Source: JBGPYM01 sp041493205 (lineage in GTDB: Bacteria; Bacteroidota; Ignavibacteria; UBA10030; UBA6906). From it: a stretch of 12,171 bases of DNA. The first letter of the stretch is position 1. Each line of letters opens with the position of its first letter. The translations under genes and the position numbers were made by a program. The notes beneath the pieces were generated by a model, which was not told the DNA's origin, did not search any database, and saw only the letters and a list, made by a program, of their open reading frames with translations. The stretch lies in assembly GCA_041493205.1 (NCBI GenBank), contig JBGPYM010000077.1:1-12171 (forward strand), in the 5' to 3' direction. This document shows, one piece after another, positions 6,716 to 12,171 of this stretch.

Positions 6716-8200
6716 ATGACCGGGACGAAGAGCGGGAAACGCGTCTGTGTCATTGGTGCCGGCATCGCCGGACTCGTCACTGCAAAAGTGTTCAAAGACG
6801 ACGGGTTCGACGTTTCAGTTATCGAGAAGCAGGCGGAGATCGGGGGCGTGTGGACAAGCTCGCGGACGTACCCGGGATTGCGAGCGAATAACTCGCGTGA
6901 AAGTTACGCGTTTTCGGATCTCCCGTATCCGCCCACCGCCGACAATTATCCGACAGCGGAGCAGATTCGCGCGTATCTTTCGGGGTACGCGGATCGTTTT
7001 GGCCTGCGCCCCCTGGTCAGGTTATCGACTGAGGTTCTCGCGGTACGGAAGGAAACGACCCCCGCCGGCCCGGACGGCACATTCCGGATCAGCGTGGCGC
7101 CGGTGGGCCGGAGTGAGGACGCCGAAACCCTTGAATTCGATTTCTGCGTCGTCTGCAACGGTGTATTTTCGCAGCCGCTGGTTCCCGAGTTCGAGGGTCA
7201 GGAGCTCTTCGCCGGCCCGGTGCTCCACTCGAGCCAGTTGATTGATCCGGGCCTGGTCGCTGGAAAGCGTGTCATGGTGGTGGGCGCCGGTAAGTCTGCA
7301 CTCGATTGTGCGGGATGGGCCGCCCGCCGTGCACAGAGGTGCACGCTGGTCTTCCGTTCACCGCACTGGATGGCACCGCGCTACGTTCTGGGGCGCATCC
7401 GTACCGACTGGCTGATTACCACGCGCTTCTTCGAGCTGTTCCTCCGCTATCACCGCCGTACTCTCTTCGAGTCATTCCTGCATGGCCCTGCCCGGCTGTT
7501 GGTTCGTGCCTGGTGGCGGGGGTGGTCCCGGGTCATTCGACGGTCGCTCAGAATTCCCTCGGTGCTTGTCCCGGAGGCGCCGCTTCCTGCCGGTTTCGAG
7601 AACATCGGCATAGGGGGCGAGTTCTACCAGGCGCTGAGACTCGGCACGCTGGACGTCCGGCGCGCGGTCATCGCGAGGTTCGCAGGGGGAGATGCGGTCG
7701 AGCTGGACACGGGGGAGATGGTCGCCGCGGACATCGTCGTCCTTGCAACCGGGTGGCGCCAGGGGTTGCCGTTTCTTGATCCCGCATTGTTAAGCAGGGT
7801 CGTCAGAAACGGTCAGCTCTGGCTCTACAGGCATATCATGCCTCCGGGAGTACCGCGGCTGGGGTTTGTCGGGTACGCGTCCTCGACGGCCTGTCAGCTT
7901 ACGTCTGAAGTCGCTGCGCAGTGGCTCTCGCAGTGCTTTCGGGGTGAACTGAACCTTCCTGATGAACCGGAAATGGAAAATCAGATAGGGCGGGTTCTCC
8001 AGTGGGCCGGTGAGGTATTCCCGGGCCGCAACCAGGGATACTTTATCGGGCCGTATGTCACGCATTACCTCGACGAGCTGCTCCGCGACATGGGGCTTCC
8101 CCGCAGGCGGGCCGGGAACATACTGTCCGAGTTCTTTGCGCCGTACTGGCCGGACCGCTATCGGAACCTGTCCGAAGAGCGACGCCGGACAGGCACCTGA
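6716..8200 (+). CDS. FMO-like flavoprotein monooxygenase (CzcO/COG2072 type)
   Basis: NAD(P)H- and FAD-dependent monooxygenase-like protein, 494 residues. It carries the FAD-binding GAGIAG (14-19), Glu37 at the end of the second strand for the FAD ribose, and GGVW (43-46). An FMO-type FAGPVLHSS segment follows (165-173; the usual FxGxxxH pattern is kept, but position 175 is Leu rather than an aromatic). The second Rossmann loop GAGKSA (190-195) binds NAD(P)H, and LATGW (343-347) is the ATG motif. Such enzymes oxygenate soft N or S nucleophiles or ketones; the substrate cannot be read from the sequence. Residues about 215-270 form an Arg- and Trp-rich, partly amphipathic stretch that may touch a membrane or a lipid-like substrate (inference). 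It follows the regulator by six bases with only a weak ribosome site, and its stop is 13 bases from the oppositely oriented rlmB. Confidence 0.88.
   Translation: MTGTKSGKRVCVIGAGIAGLVTAKVFKDDGFDVSVIEKQAEIGGVWTSSRTYPGLRANNSRESYAFSDLPYPPTADNYPTAEQIRAYLSGYADRFGLRPLVRLSTEVLAVRKETTPAGPDGTFRISVAPVGRSEDAETLEFDFCVVCNGVFSQPLVPEFEGQELFAGPVLHSSQLIDPGLVAGKRVMVVGAGKSALDCAGWAARRAQRCTLVFRSPHWMAPRYVLGRIRTDWLITTRFFELFLRYHRRTLFESFLHGPARLLVRAWWRGWSRVIRRSLRIPSVLVPEAPLPAGFENIGIGGEFYQALRLGTLDVRRAVIARFAGGDAVELDTGEMVAADIVVLATGWRQGLPFLDPALLSRVVRNGQLWLYRHIMPPGVPRLGFVGYASSTACQLTSEVAAQWLSQCFRGELNLPDEPEMENQIGRVLQWAGEVFPGRNQGYFIGPYVTHYLDELLRDMGLPRRRAGNILSEFFAPYWPDRYRNLSEERRRTGT
8167..8193. terminator. Hairpin at the end of the FMO-like gene, candidate terminator without a T-run
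   Basis: CCTGTCCG (8167-8174) and CGGACAGG (8186-8193) are perfect inverted repeats with an 11-base loop, lying over the last codons before the stop at 8198-8200. There is no T-run on either side, so it is not a canonical intrinsic terminator. Its place between convergent genes makes a role in ending transcripts or protecting 3' ends plausible. Confidence 0.35.
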
Positions 8201-8205
8201 CAGGT

Positions 8206-8224
8206 CCCCGAAGTCATGTCGGGG
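8206..8224. terminator. Short GC hairpin across the convergent gene junction
   Basis: CCCCGA (8206-8211) and TCGGGG (8219-8224) form a perfect 6-base stem with a 7-base loop. It spans the 13-base gap and the rlmB stop codon. A smaller palindrome, ACCTG-A-CAGGT (8195-8205), lies just to its left. No T-run follows on either strand, so the terminator call is tentative. Confidence 0.3.
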
Positions 8225-8966
8225 CGATTTGCTGGCGTCTCTGCCGTGCGACTTCGTACATGACGAGCGCGCCTGCGACCGACGCGTTGAATGATTCGAT
8301 CTTGCCGAACATCGGAATCCGCACGAGGTGGTCGCACTGCTCGCGCACCAGCCGCCTGATACCCTTCGCTTCGTTTCCTACGACGATGGCCACCGGCGTC
8401 GTATATTCCAGGTCGTAAAATGTCTTGTCCCCTTCCTCCGCAAGCCCTATCACCCAGTATCCCCGCTCTTTCAGCTTGTCCAGGGTGACGGCGATGTTCG
8501 TGACTTCCCCGATCTCCATGTGCTCGGTGGCTCCCGCGGAGGCCTTGACGACGGCGGCAGTCACCGATGCGGAGTGATGTTTGGGAATGATCACGCCATG
8601 AACGCCTGTCCCCTCGGCGGTCCGGATCAGCGCTCCGAGGTTATGCGGATCCTCCACCTCGTCCAGGATGAGCAAAAACCCTTTTTCGCCCCTGGCATCA
8701 GGAACAGCAAGGAGGTCCTCAAATGCCGCGTACTTCTTCTCTGCGGCGAGCACCGCCACCACACCCTGCGTGGTCGCGTCGGTGGCGAGCTCCCTGAATT
8801 GCTGCTTGTTTGCCTGAATGACCGGCACCCCTTTTTGCTCCGCAAACCTGCGGATTTCTTCAATGACGTTCCCCTGGACTCCCTGGAGAAAAACGACGCG
8901 TTCGAGCCCCGTCCCGGCGCGCAATGCCTCCATCACGGGCTTTCGTCCCGCTATGATGCCCTGCAT
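8214..8966 (-). CDS. rlmB: 23S rRNA (guanosine(2251)-2'-O)-methyltransferase, TrmH/SpoU family
   Basis: SAM-dependent SPOUT (trefoil-knot) methyltransferase, which in E. coli methylates the ribose of G2251 in the peptidyl-transferase loop of 23S rRNA. From the ATG at 8966 it has 250 residues, normal for RlmB. The N-terminal L30e-like substrate domain begins IIAGRKPVMEAL and covers about residues 1-75. The catalytic domain shows motif 1 LDEVEDPHNLGALIRTA (Asn109 and Arg115), motif 2 IVVGNEAKGI (about 194-203) and motif 3 RIPMFGKIESFNAS (about 216-229). An upstream in-frame ATG at 8978 would add four residues (MRSV). I prefer 8966 because GAGG lies six bases before it and family members usually start just ahead of the IxGRxPV motif. 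Close TrmH relatives acting on other rRNA or tRNA positions are a lesser alternative. It is the last gene of the minus-strand block. Confidence 0.93.
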   Translation of the reverse strand: MQGIIAGRKPVMEALRAGTGLERVVFLQGVQGNVIEEIRRFAEQKGVPVIQANKQQFRELATDATTQGVVAVLAAEKKYAAFEDLLAVPDARGEKGFLLILDEVEDPHNLGALIRTAEGTGVHGVIIPKHHSASVTAAVVKASAGATEHMEIGEVTNIAVTLDKLKERGYWVIGLAEEGDKTFYDLEYTTPVAIVVGNEAKGIRRLVREQCDHLVRIPMFGKIESFNASVAGALVMYEVARQRRQQIAPT

Positions 8967-8972
8967 GACGGA

Positions 8973-8976
8973 CCTC
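8973..8976 (-). promoter_or_regulatory. Ribosome binding site favouring the inner rlmB start
   Basis: On the minus strand GAGG is followed by six bases and then ATG (8966-8964). The outer ATG at 8978 has no purine-rich site before it and itself overlaps this GAGG. Confidence 0.5.
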
Positions 8977-8998
8977 ATCGGCTGTGAACAGGCAGTAG

Positions 8999-9018
8999 CA
9001 CCGGCGTCCCCGCCGGTG
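8999..9018. terminator. Perfect 8-base GC hairpin between the miniprotein gene and rlmB
   Basis: CACCGGCG (8999-9006), loop TCCC, CGCCGGTG (9011-9018). It lies in the only true spacer of the minus-strand block, 9 bases past the miniprotein stop and about 30 bases before the rlmB start. It has no T-run on either strand. It could be a weak terminator or attenuator, an RNA processing or stability element, or chance. Confidence 0.35.
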
Positions 9019-9026
9019 GCCTTACC

Positions 9027-9224
9027 TTAATGGATGGCAGTGGGGGGGGAAGGGTGTTTCCTGAGTATGCGCTTCTCCAGCCACCTGCCGGCGATGAACA
9101 CAACGACCCCGATGATGCTCAGGGTGAGTTCCGACCACATGGTCTGGCTGAAAATGCCCTCAACGAGTCCGATCATCATCCCCGCGATACCGAGGGCTTC
9201 GAGTACTTTTGCCACGTACATCAT
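9027..9224 (-). CDS. Small two-helix membrane protein of unknown function
   Basis: A 65-residue protein with two predicted membrane helices, about residues 5-25 (AKVLEALGIAGMMIGLVEGIF) and 34-50 (LTLSIIGVVVFIAGRWL). A basic segment, EKRILRKHP, follows, so by the positive-inside rule both ends probably face the cytoplasm. Glu22 between Val and Gly in the first helix and Arg47 in the second are unusual charged residues in otherwise hydrophobic stretches. Two adjacent ATGs exist, at 9224 and 9221. The first forms an ATGA overlap with the glutaredoxin-like gene; the second is better spaced (six bases) from GGGAGG at 9228-9233. The gene has a run of eight C near its 3' end (see the findings). It matches no family I can name. 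Context (lgt, glutaredoxin-like) suggests an envelope-linked role, but only by neighbourhood. Confidence 0.75.
   Translation of the reverse strand: MMYVAKVLEALGIAGMMIGLVEGIFSQTMWSELTLSIIGVVVFIAGRWLEKRILRKHPSPPTAIH
9042..9049. repeat. Homopolymer G8/C8 tract inside the miniprotein gene
   Basis: Eight G on the plus strand (eight C in the mRNA sense), coding Ser-Pro-Pro of the C-terminal tail. Such runs are prone to slippage and to sequencing or assembly length errors, and a change here alters only the last residues. Confidence 0.9.
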
Positions 9225-9469
9225 GATCCTCCCGCTCCCGCGAGCAATGCCCGCAACCTCTTCTCATTCACCCGAAACTTGAAAGCCTCTGCGCCGTTCA
9301 CGGTGACGACCGGGATGGACTCCCGGTATCCGGCGAATTCCGTATCGTCGTCCCGGAGGTACACTTCTTCGAATTCGAACGGAAGGTCTTTCCGCACGCG
9401 GTCGAGCACCGTGCGCGCTTCCTCGCACAGGTGACATCCGTCCTTCGTATACAGCGTTACCCGGTTCAT
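9221..9469 (-). CDS. Glutaredoxin/thioredoxin-like small redox protein
   Basis: An 82-residue thioredoxin-fold protein. It begins with strand VTLYTK followed by the active-site motif Cys12-His-Leu-Cys15 (GCHLCEEA). It continues with an amphipathic helix, the strand FEFEEVYLRDD, a cis-Pro loop SIPVVTVNG (Pro53 after Ile) and a C-terminal helix. The length, the CHLC motif and the SIPVV loop match the glutaredoxin-like DUF836 group, whose members are presumed dithiol reductases of unknown substrate. There is no signal peptide, so it should be cytoplasmic. The ATG at 9469 overlaps the lgt stop as ATGA, and its own stop overlaps the miniprotein start in the same way. The frame stays open far upstream, but that part is a shadow of lgt; the conserved fold begins at this Met. 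Confidence 0.9.
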   Translation of the reverse strand: MNRVTLYTKDGCHLCEEARTVLDRVRKDLPFEFEEVYLRDDDTEFAGYRESIPVVTVNGAEAFKFRVNEKRLRALLAGAGGS

Positions 9470-10293
9470 TGCCGCGCCGGGGCGGGCTCCTTCGGCCGGC
9501 CGAGCATGATAAACGCAACCAGACCCCCGAAGAACAACGGCACGGCGATGAGTTGCGCCTCGGAAAGCCCGAGAAAGAGCCTCGGGTTCACCCGGAGAAA
9601 CTCGATGGAAAACCTGAACAGGGTGGAGAGCATCAGATAGAACATAAACAGCCTGCCGTCGCGCCACGGGTTCTTCCTCAGCTTCCAGAGTATGCCGAAA
9701 CCTATGACCCCCAGGATGAGCTCGTAGAGCGGCGTGGGATGGCACGGCGTGTTGTCCGGGACGACGCCGCCCGGATACTGCGACGTAATTTCGGGGAAGA
9801 TGGCAAGTGCGCGCGAAGGGGGATAGGTGCCATGTTCGTAATTCGTTCCCCAGGGGAGCGTTGTCGGAAATCCGTAGTCCCCGTCCCCGGCAAGATGGCA
9901 GCCGATCCGCGCAACCCCGTAGGCAATGATGAGGCCGACCGCGAGGCAATCCCAGATTTTCAGGAACGGGACGCCTTTTTTCTTCACGTAGATCGATACA
10001 GCTGTCATGCCGAGCACGAACCCGCCGTACCAGGTGAGCCCGCCGGGAGAAAACGCTTCCCCGATCGGATTCCGGATGAAGTATGGCCATTCCTCAATCA
10101 GGAAGAGGAGCTTTGCCCCCGCGATGCCGAACACCACGGCCAGAATGGTGATGGTGCTTGCCATCGCCGGGTCAAGTTTCTTGCGCCGCATCTCGACCGA
10201 CATGACGTAACTGCCGAGCAGGAACCCGATGCCGAGCAGGAGGCCGAAGCTGTGGATCTTAAACGGACCGATCTCAAACAGGATGGGAATCAT
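9466..10293 (-). CDS. lgt: Prolipoprotein diacylglyceryl transferase
   Basis: Inner-membrane enzyme that moves diacylglycerol from phosphatidylglycerol to the lipobox Cys of prelipoproteins, the first step of lipoprotein maturation. It has 275 residues and several hydrophobic helices, as expected. Recognisable parts are HSFGLLLGIGFLLG in the first helix, GGLTWYGG (84-91), the signature ARIGCHLAGDGDYG with Arg129 and the GCHLAGDGDYG loop (131-141), HPTPLYE, and FSIEFLRVNPR with the late conserved Arg. E. coli has His in place of Tyr89 and Asn in place of Cys132; the forms seen here are common in Lgt of other phyla, so I do not regard them as defects. The start is ATG 10293, which overlaps the previous gene's stop as ATGA and gives the classic N-terminus. 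A longer upstream open frame has no support. Confidence 0.97.
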   Translation of the reverse strand: MIPILFEIGPFKIHSFGLLLGIGFLLGSYVMSVEMRRKKLDPAMASTITILAVVFGIAGAKLLFLIEEWPYFIRNPIGEAFSPGGLTWYGGFVLGMTAVSIYVKKKGVPFLKIWDCLAVGLIIAYGVARIGCHLAGDGDYGFPTTLPWGTNYEHGTYPPSRALAIFPEITSQYPGGVVPDNTPCHPTPLYELILGVIGFGILWKLRKNPWRDGRLFMFYLMLSTLFRFSIEFLRVNPRLFLGLSEAQLIAVPLFFGGLVAFIMLGRPKEPAPARQ

Positions 10294-10715
10294 TGTGCGC
10301 GGCGACGGTTCAAGGTTGCCTTCGGAGCATCCACTGCGACGATTCCGGGCGGAACGGGATCGGAAGCGCTGATCCCGCCCGGTGTGACGGTGAGGGTGAT
10401 GGTCGTGCCCGAGCCGTCGAGCCCGTACACGACGATCTTCTGTGTTCCCTTCCACCCCTCGTACTCCCTCCGGAACTCTGCAGGGCCGGCAGCGGGGAGA
10501 TCGAGCTGAGGCGCCTTCAGGCCGAGAACGCGAAGGTGGAGCGTGTCTCCGTCCAGCCGGTCCTCGACAGCGAGTTCGTACCGGAAGCTGGCGAACGCTT
10601 TTGAGGTCACGAGCTGCACCAGCGTCGACGGGCGGCGGGTGCGTTCGTTGACGTGAGGTGTCACCCGGAGCAGGTACTCGGGTTCTTCCCTCACTGTGGG
10701 GCGCGGTGCGGTCAT
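10290..10715 (-). CDS. Hypothetical protein, probably cytoplasmic and beta-rich
   Basis: I do not recognise this 141-residue protein. It has no signal peptide or membrane helix. The sequence alternates hydrophobic and polar residues in a way that suggests a beta sandwich: YLLRVTPHVNERTRRPSTLV, then FASFRYELAVED, DTLHLRVLGLKAP, KIVVYGLDGSG and TTITLTVTPGG. It is coupled on both sides. The start at ATG 10715 shares a base with the EIIA stop (TGATG), with GAGG four bases before the ATG. A GTG at 10718 would give a GTGA overlap and one more residue. Its stop overlaps the lgt ATG. Coding potential is supported by this coupling and by a consistent frame without competing homology. The function may relate to the EIIA or to lgt, but nothing in the sequence decides it. 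Confidence 0.8.
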   Translation of the reverse strand: MTAPRPTVREEPEYLLRVTPHVNERTRRPSTLVQLVTSKAFASFRYELAVEDRLDGDTLHLRVLGLKAPQLDLPAAGPAEFRREYEGWKGTQKIVVYGLDGSGTTITLTVTPGGISASDPVPPGIVAVDAPKATLNRRRAQ

Positions 10716-11185
10716 CACGCCTCGAAGTACGTGGCTTCTTCCTGGCGAAACGCCTCCAGGATTGCCTGGGGGGTGGAGAGGTCGAGCAGCCGCTTCCTGA
10801 ACTCCTCTTTGTTCATCAGACGCGAGATCCGGCTGAGGAGCTTGATGTGCGGACCTACCAGATTGTCCTTCCCCACGAGAAGGAAGACCAGGCGGACGGG
10901 CTTCTCATCGAGCGACTGGTAATCGATCGGCTCGGCGGTCACGGCAAACGCCGCGACGATATCCGAGACTGCGTCGGTCTTCCCGTGCGGGATGGCAAAG
11001 CCGTTTCCCACGCCCGTGGACATGATTTCTTCGCGCTCGAAGATGGCCTTGCGGACCTTCTCCTTGTCCATGACCTTCGGGGATGACGCCACGAGGTCGA
11101 TCATCGCATCGATGATTTCCTTCTTTGACTCGCCCGCGAGCCCCGTGGCGACGAGATTCTCTGTCAGGATGTCGCTGATCTTCAT
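10715..11185 (-). CDS. PTS EIIA domain protein (fructose/PtsN-type)
   Basis: Stand-alone PTS EIIA protein of the fructose/mannitol/nitrogen class, 156 residues, starting MKISDILTENLV as PtsN-like proteins do. The phosphorylation site is His67 in NGFAIPHGKTD. A second conserved His lies in VGPHIKLLSRISRLM (about 114), after the LVFLLVGKDN strand, and the C-terminal helix contains STPQAILEAF. Both histidines are present, so it should be phosphorylatable. No EIIB, EIIC, HPr or EI gene is in the window, which points to a regulatory (PTS-Ntr-like) rather than a transport role, though this is inference. The start lies 15 bases after the upstream gene's stop. An AGGAG straddles that stop, about 12 bases before the ATG, a long spacing. 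The stop overlaps the next gene. Confidence 0.92.
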   Translation of the reverse strand: MKISDILTENLVATGLAGESKKEIIDAMIDLVASSPKVMDKEKVRKAIFEREEIMSTGVGNGFAIPHGKTDAVSDIVAAFAVTAEPIDYQSLDEKPVRLVFLLVGKDNLVGPHIKLLSRISRLMNKEEFRKRLLDLSTPQAILEAFRQEEATYFEA

Positions 11186-11200
11186 GGGTGTGGTGGTCTC

Positions 11201-12171
11201 CTATGGTTCGTCCCGCCAGGCGATGATTTTCCGCTCGTAATCCGTGGCAACGCGATCGGCGGTGTCCTGGGTGGGTGCTTCCGCATTGATGTGAAAGAGG
11301 GGGCGTTCTGTATCGGGAATAAGAAGGACCGAGCTGCCGCCGTCGAAATATACCTTGACGCCGTCCACCAGGTCGCGCTGCAGCCCCTCGGAATCCTGCA
11401 TGATGCGACGCATCACCTTTCCCTTGTGTTCCCAGGAACAATTCACATTCCGCTTCGCATTTGCCAGCGCCGCTATCGCGGCGTCAAATTCTCCGAGCCG
11501 CTTGTCCGCCTTCGCCATCATTTCGAGCATCTTGGCGACGGAGTACATGGCGTCGGTCGCGAAAAAGAAATCCGTGAAAATGAACCCGCCCTTGGTCCCG
11601 CCGACGAAACGGACGTTTTTGTCCGAGGCGGCCTCCATCATTGCAAGGTGGCTGTTCCGTGTCTTGACGACGCGGACGCCCCGCCGGGCGGCGATCAGGT
11701 CGATCTCTCCCGAGGAGGTGATGGGGACCGCGATGGCATTGGTTCCCGGGTGGGTCTGCATGAACATGTCGGCGACCACGGTCAGGAGCCGGTCACTGTC
11801 GACCGCCTGGCCGCGTTCATTCACGATGAACAACTTCTCCCAGCCGGCGTCGATCAGACACCCCAGGTCGTAGGAGAGCGAGGTGACAATGTGCGCAAGC
11901 TGCTTTACCGAGTGGTCGAATTCTTCACGGTCCCTGGTCAGGCGCCGGGGGTCCAGATGGGCGTTCAAAGCGACCACCTGGCAGTCAAAGGACCCGAGGA
12001 TGATGGGGAAGATCGTCGACGCGATTCCGTTGGAGTAATCGATGACGACCCGGAACTTCCGCCTGCTGATCGCCTCGATGTCGAGCGAAGAGATGAATTT
12101 CTCCTTGTATACTTCGGTTGTCCGCTCGGGGAAGGAGATCTCGCCGACTTTCTCACGCGGCGCGCGCGCGT
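11201..12171 (-). CDS. Phosphohexomutase-like domain of a mannose-1-phosphate guanylyltransferase-type protein (5' partial), active-site loops degenerate
   Basis: The frame is open to the right edge, leaving about 322 C-terminal residues. They follow the phosphoglucomutase/phosphomannomutase fold: KVGEISFPERTTEVYKEKF, VVIDYSNGIAS, ILGSFDCQVVALNAHLD, YDLGCLIDAGWEKLFIVNERG and a C-terminal DGVKVYFDGGSSVLLIPD. Sequences of this look usually form the last part of fusion proteins with an N-terminal nucleotidyltransferase (GDP-mannose pyrophosphorylase-like) and a hexapeptide-repeat domain. Those parts would lie beyond the window. The three visible catalytic loops are eroded. The metal loop DGDGDR is DAGWEK (11834-11851), the sugar loop GExSGH is GGTKGGF (11582-11602), and the phosphate loop RPSGTEP is PDTERPLF (11294-11317). 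Mutase activity is therefore unlikely; a structural or regulatory role is more probable. A GTG at 11977 is not the start, because conserved sequence continues upstream. It heads the visible minus-strand block, 15 bases before the EIIA gene. Confidence 0.82.
   Translation of the reverse strand, partial: ARAPREKVGEISFPERTTEVYKEKFISSLDIEAISRRKFRVVIDYSNGIASTIFPIILGSFDCQVVALNAHLDPRRLTRDREEFDHSVKQLAHIVTSLSYDLGCLIDAGWEKLFIVNERGQAVDSDRLLTVVADMFMQTHPGTNAIAVPITSSGEIDLIAARRGVRVVKTRNSHLAMMEAASDKNVRFVGGTKGGFIFTDFFFATDAMYSVAKMLEMMAKADKRLGEFDAAIAALANAKRNVNCSWEHKGKVMRRIMQDSEGLQRDLVDGVKVYFDGGSSVLLIPDTERPLFHINAEAPTQDTADRVATDYERKIIAWRDEP

Noticed and set aside
9470..10090. Upstream extension of the glutaredoxin-like frame
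   Set aside because: This part is an alternate frame of lgt. The thioredoxin-fold protein clearly begins at the Met at 9469, with an ATGA overlap.
9469..10509. 346-codon open frame on the plus strand opposite lgt
   Set aside because: Opposes a clear Lgt with signature motifs; the translation is charged and featureless.
12159..12171. Alternating CG run at the right edge, possibly Z-DNA-forming
   Set aside because: It codes Ala-Arg-Ala in a linker of the phosphomutase-like protein and is short; codon bias is enough to explain it.

Overview
This is a compact bacterial chromosomal segment, G+C-rich by eye (about 60 percent). It has two blocks of tightly packed genes that converge near 8200-8214. 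I see no mobile element, CRISPR array, tRNA or rRNA. The gene mix is ordinary housekeeping and catabolic metabolism: an Lgt with a GCHLAGDGDYG loop, a methylcrotonyl-CoA-type carboxyltransferase, MeaB, and an NtrC-family regulator. My best guess is a free-living heterotroph of the Bacteroidota/Ignavibacteria-like (FCB) lineage. That guess rests on how the proteins look, not on a database search.

Plus strand, 1-8200. The segment opens inside a UDP-glucose 4-epimerase-like gene cut by the left edge. Then come meaB (methylmalonyl-CoA mutase chaperone GTPase), a short-chain-type acyl-CoA dehydrogenase, and the carboxyltransferase subunit of an acyl-CoA carboxylase (methylcrotonyl-CoA type). These three fit branched-chain amino acid or odd-chain/branched acyl-CoA breakdown. 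Their partners (mutase, biotin carboxylase/BCCP subunit, hydratase, lyase) are not in the window. Next come an exported protein of unknown function, a sigma-54-dependent NtrC/AtoC-type response regulator overlapping it by ATGA, and an FMO-like flavoprotein monooxygenase. Gaps are 20 bases or less, or genes overlap, so the strand could be one long transcript. No promoter was recognised.

Minus strand, 12171 down to 8214. The segment enters inside a protein whose visible part is a phosphohexomutase-like C-terminal domain with eroded active-site loops, of the kind fused to mannose-1-phosphate guanylyltransferases. Downstream in transcription order are a PTS EIIA (PtsN-like) protein, an unknown 141-residue protein, lgt (prolipoprotein diacylglyceryl transferase), a small glutaredoxin-like protein, a two-helix membrane miniprotein, and rlmB (23S rRNA G2251 2'-O-methyltransferase). 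Four junctions in a row have stop and start codons overlapping (ATGA, or GTGA/TGATG), so strong translational coupling is expected. Only the rlmB junction has a spacer, and it contains a perfect GC-rich hairpin.

Nothing here is a clear undescribed defence or mobile system. The points most worth a second look are: the inactive-looking phosphomutase domain next to a lone EIIA; a C8 tract in the miniprotein, where one base fewer would restore an ATGA junction with rlmB; the unknown exported protein coupled to an orphan sigma-54 regulator; and the inverted repeats packed into the convergent junction.
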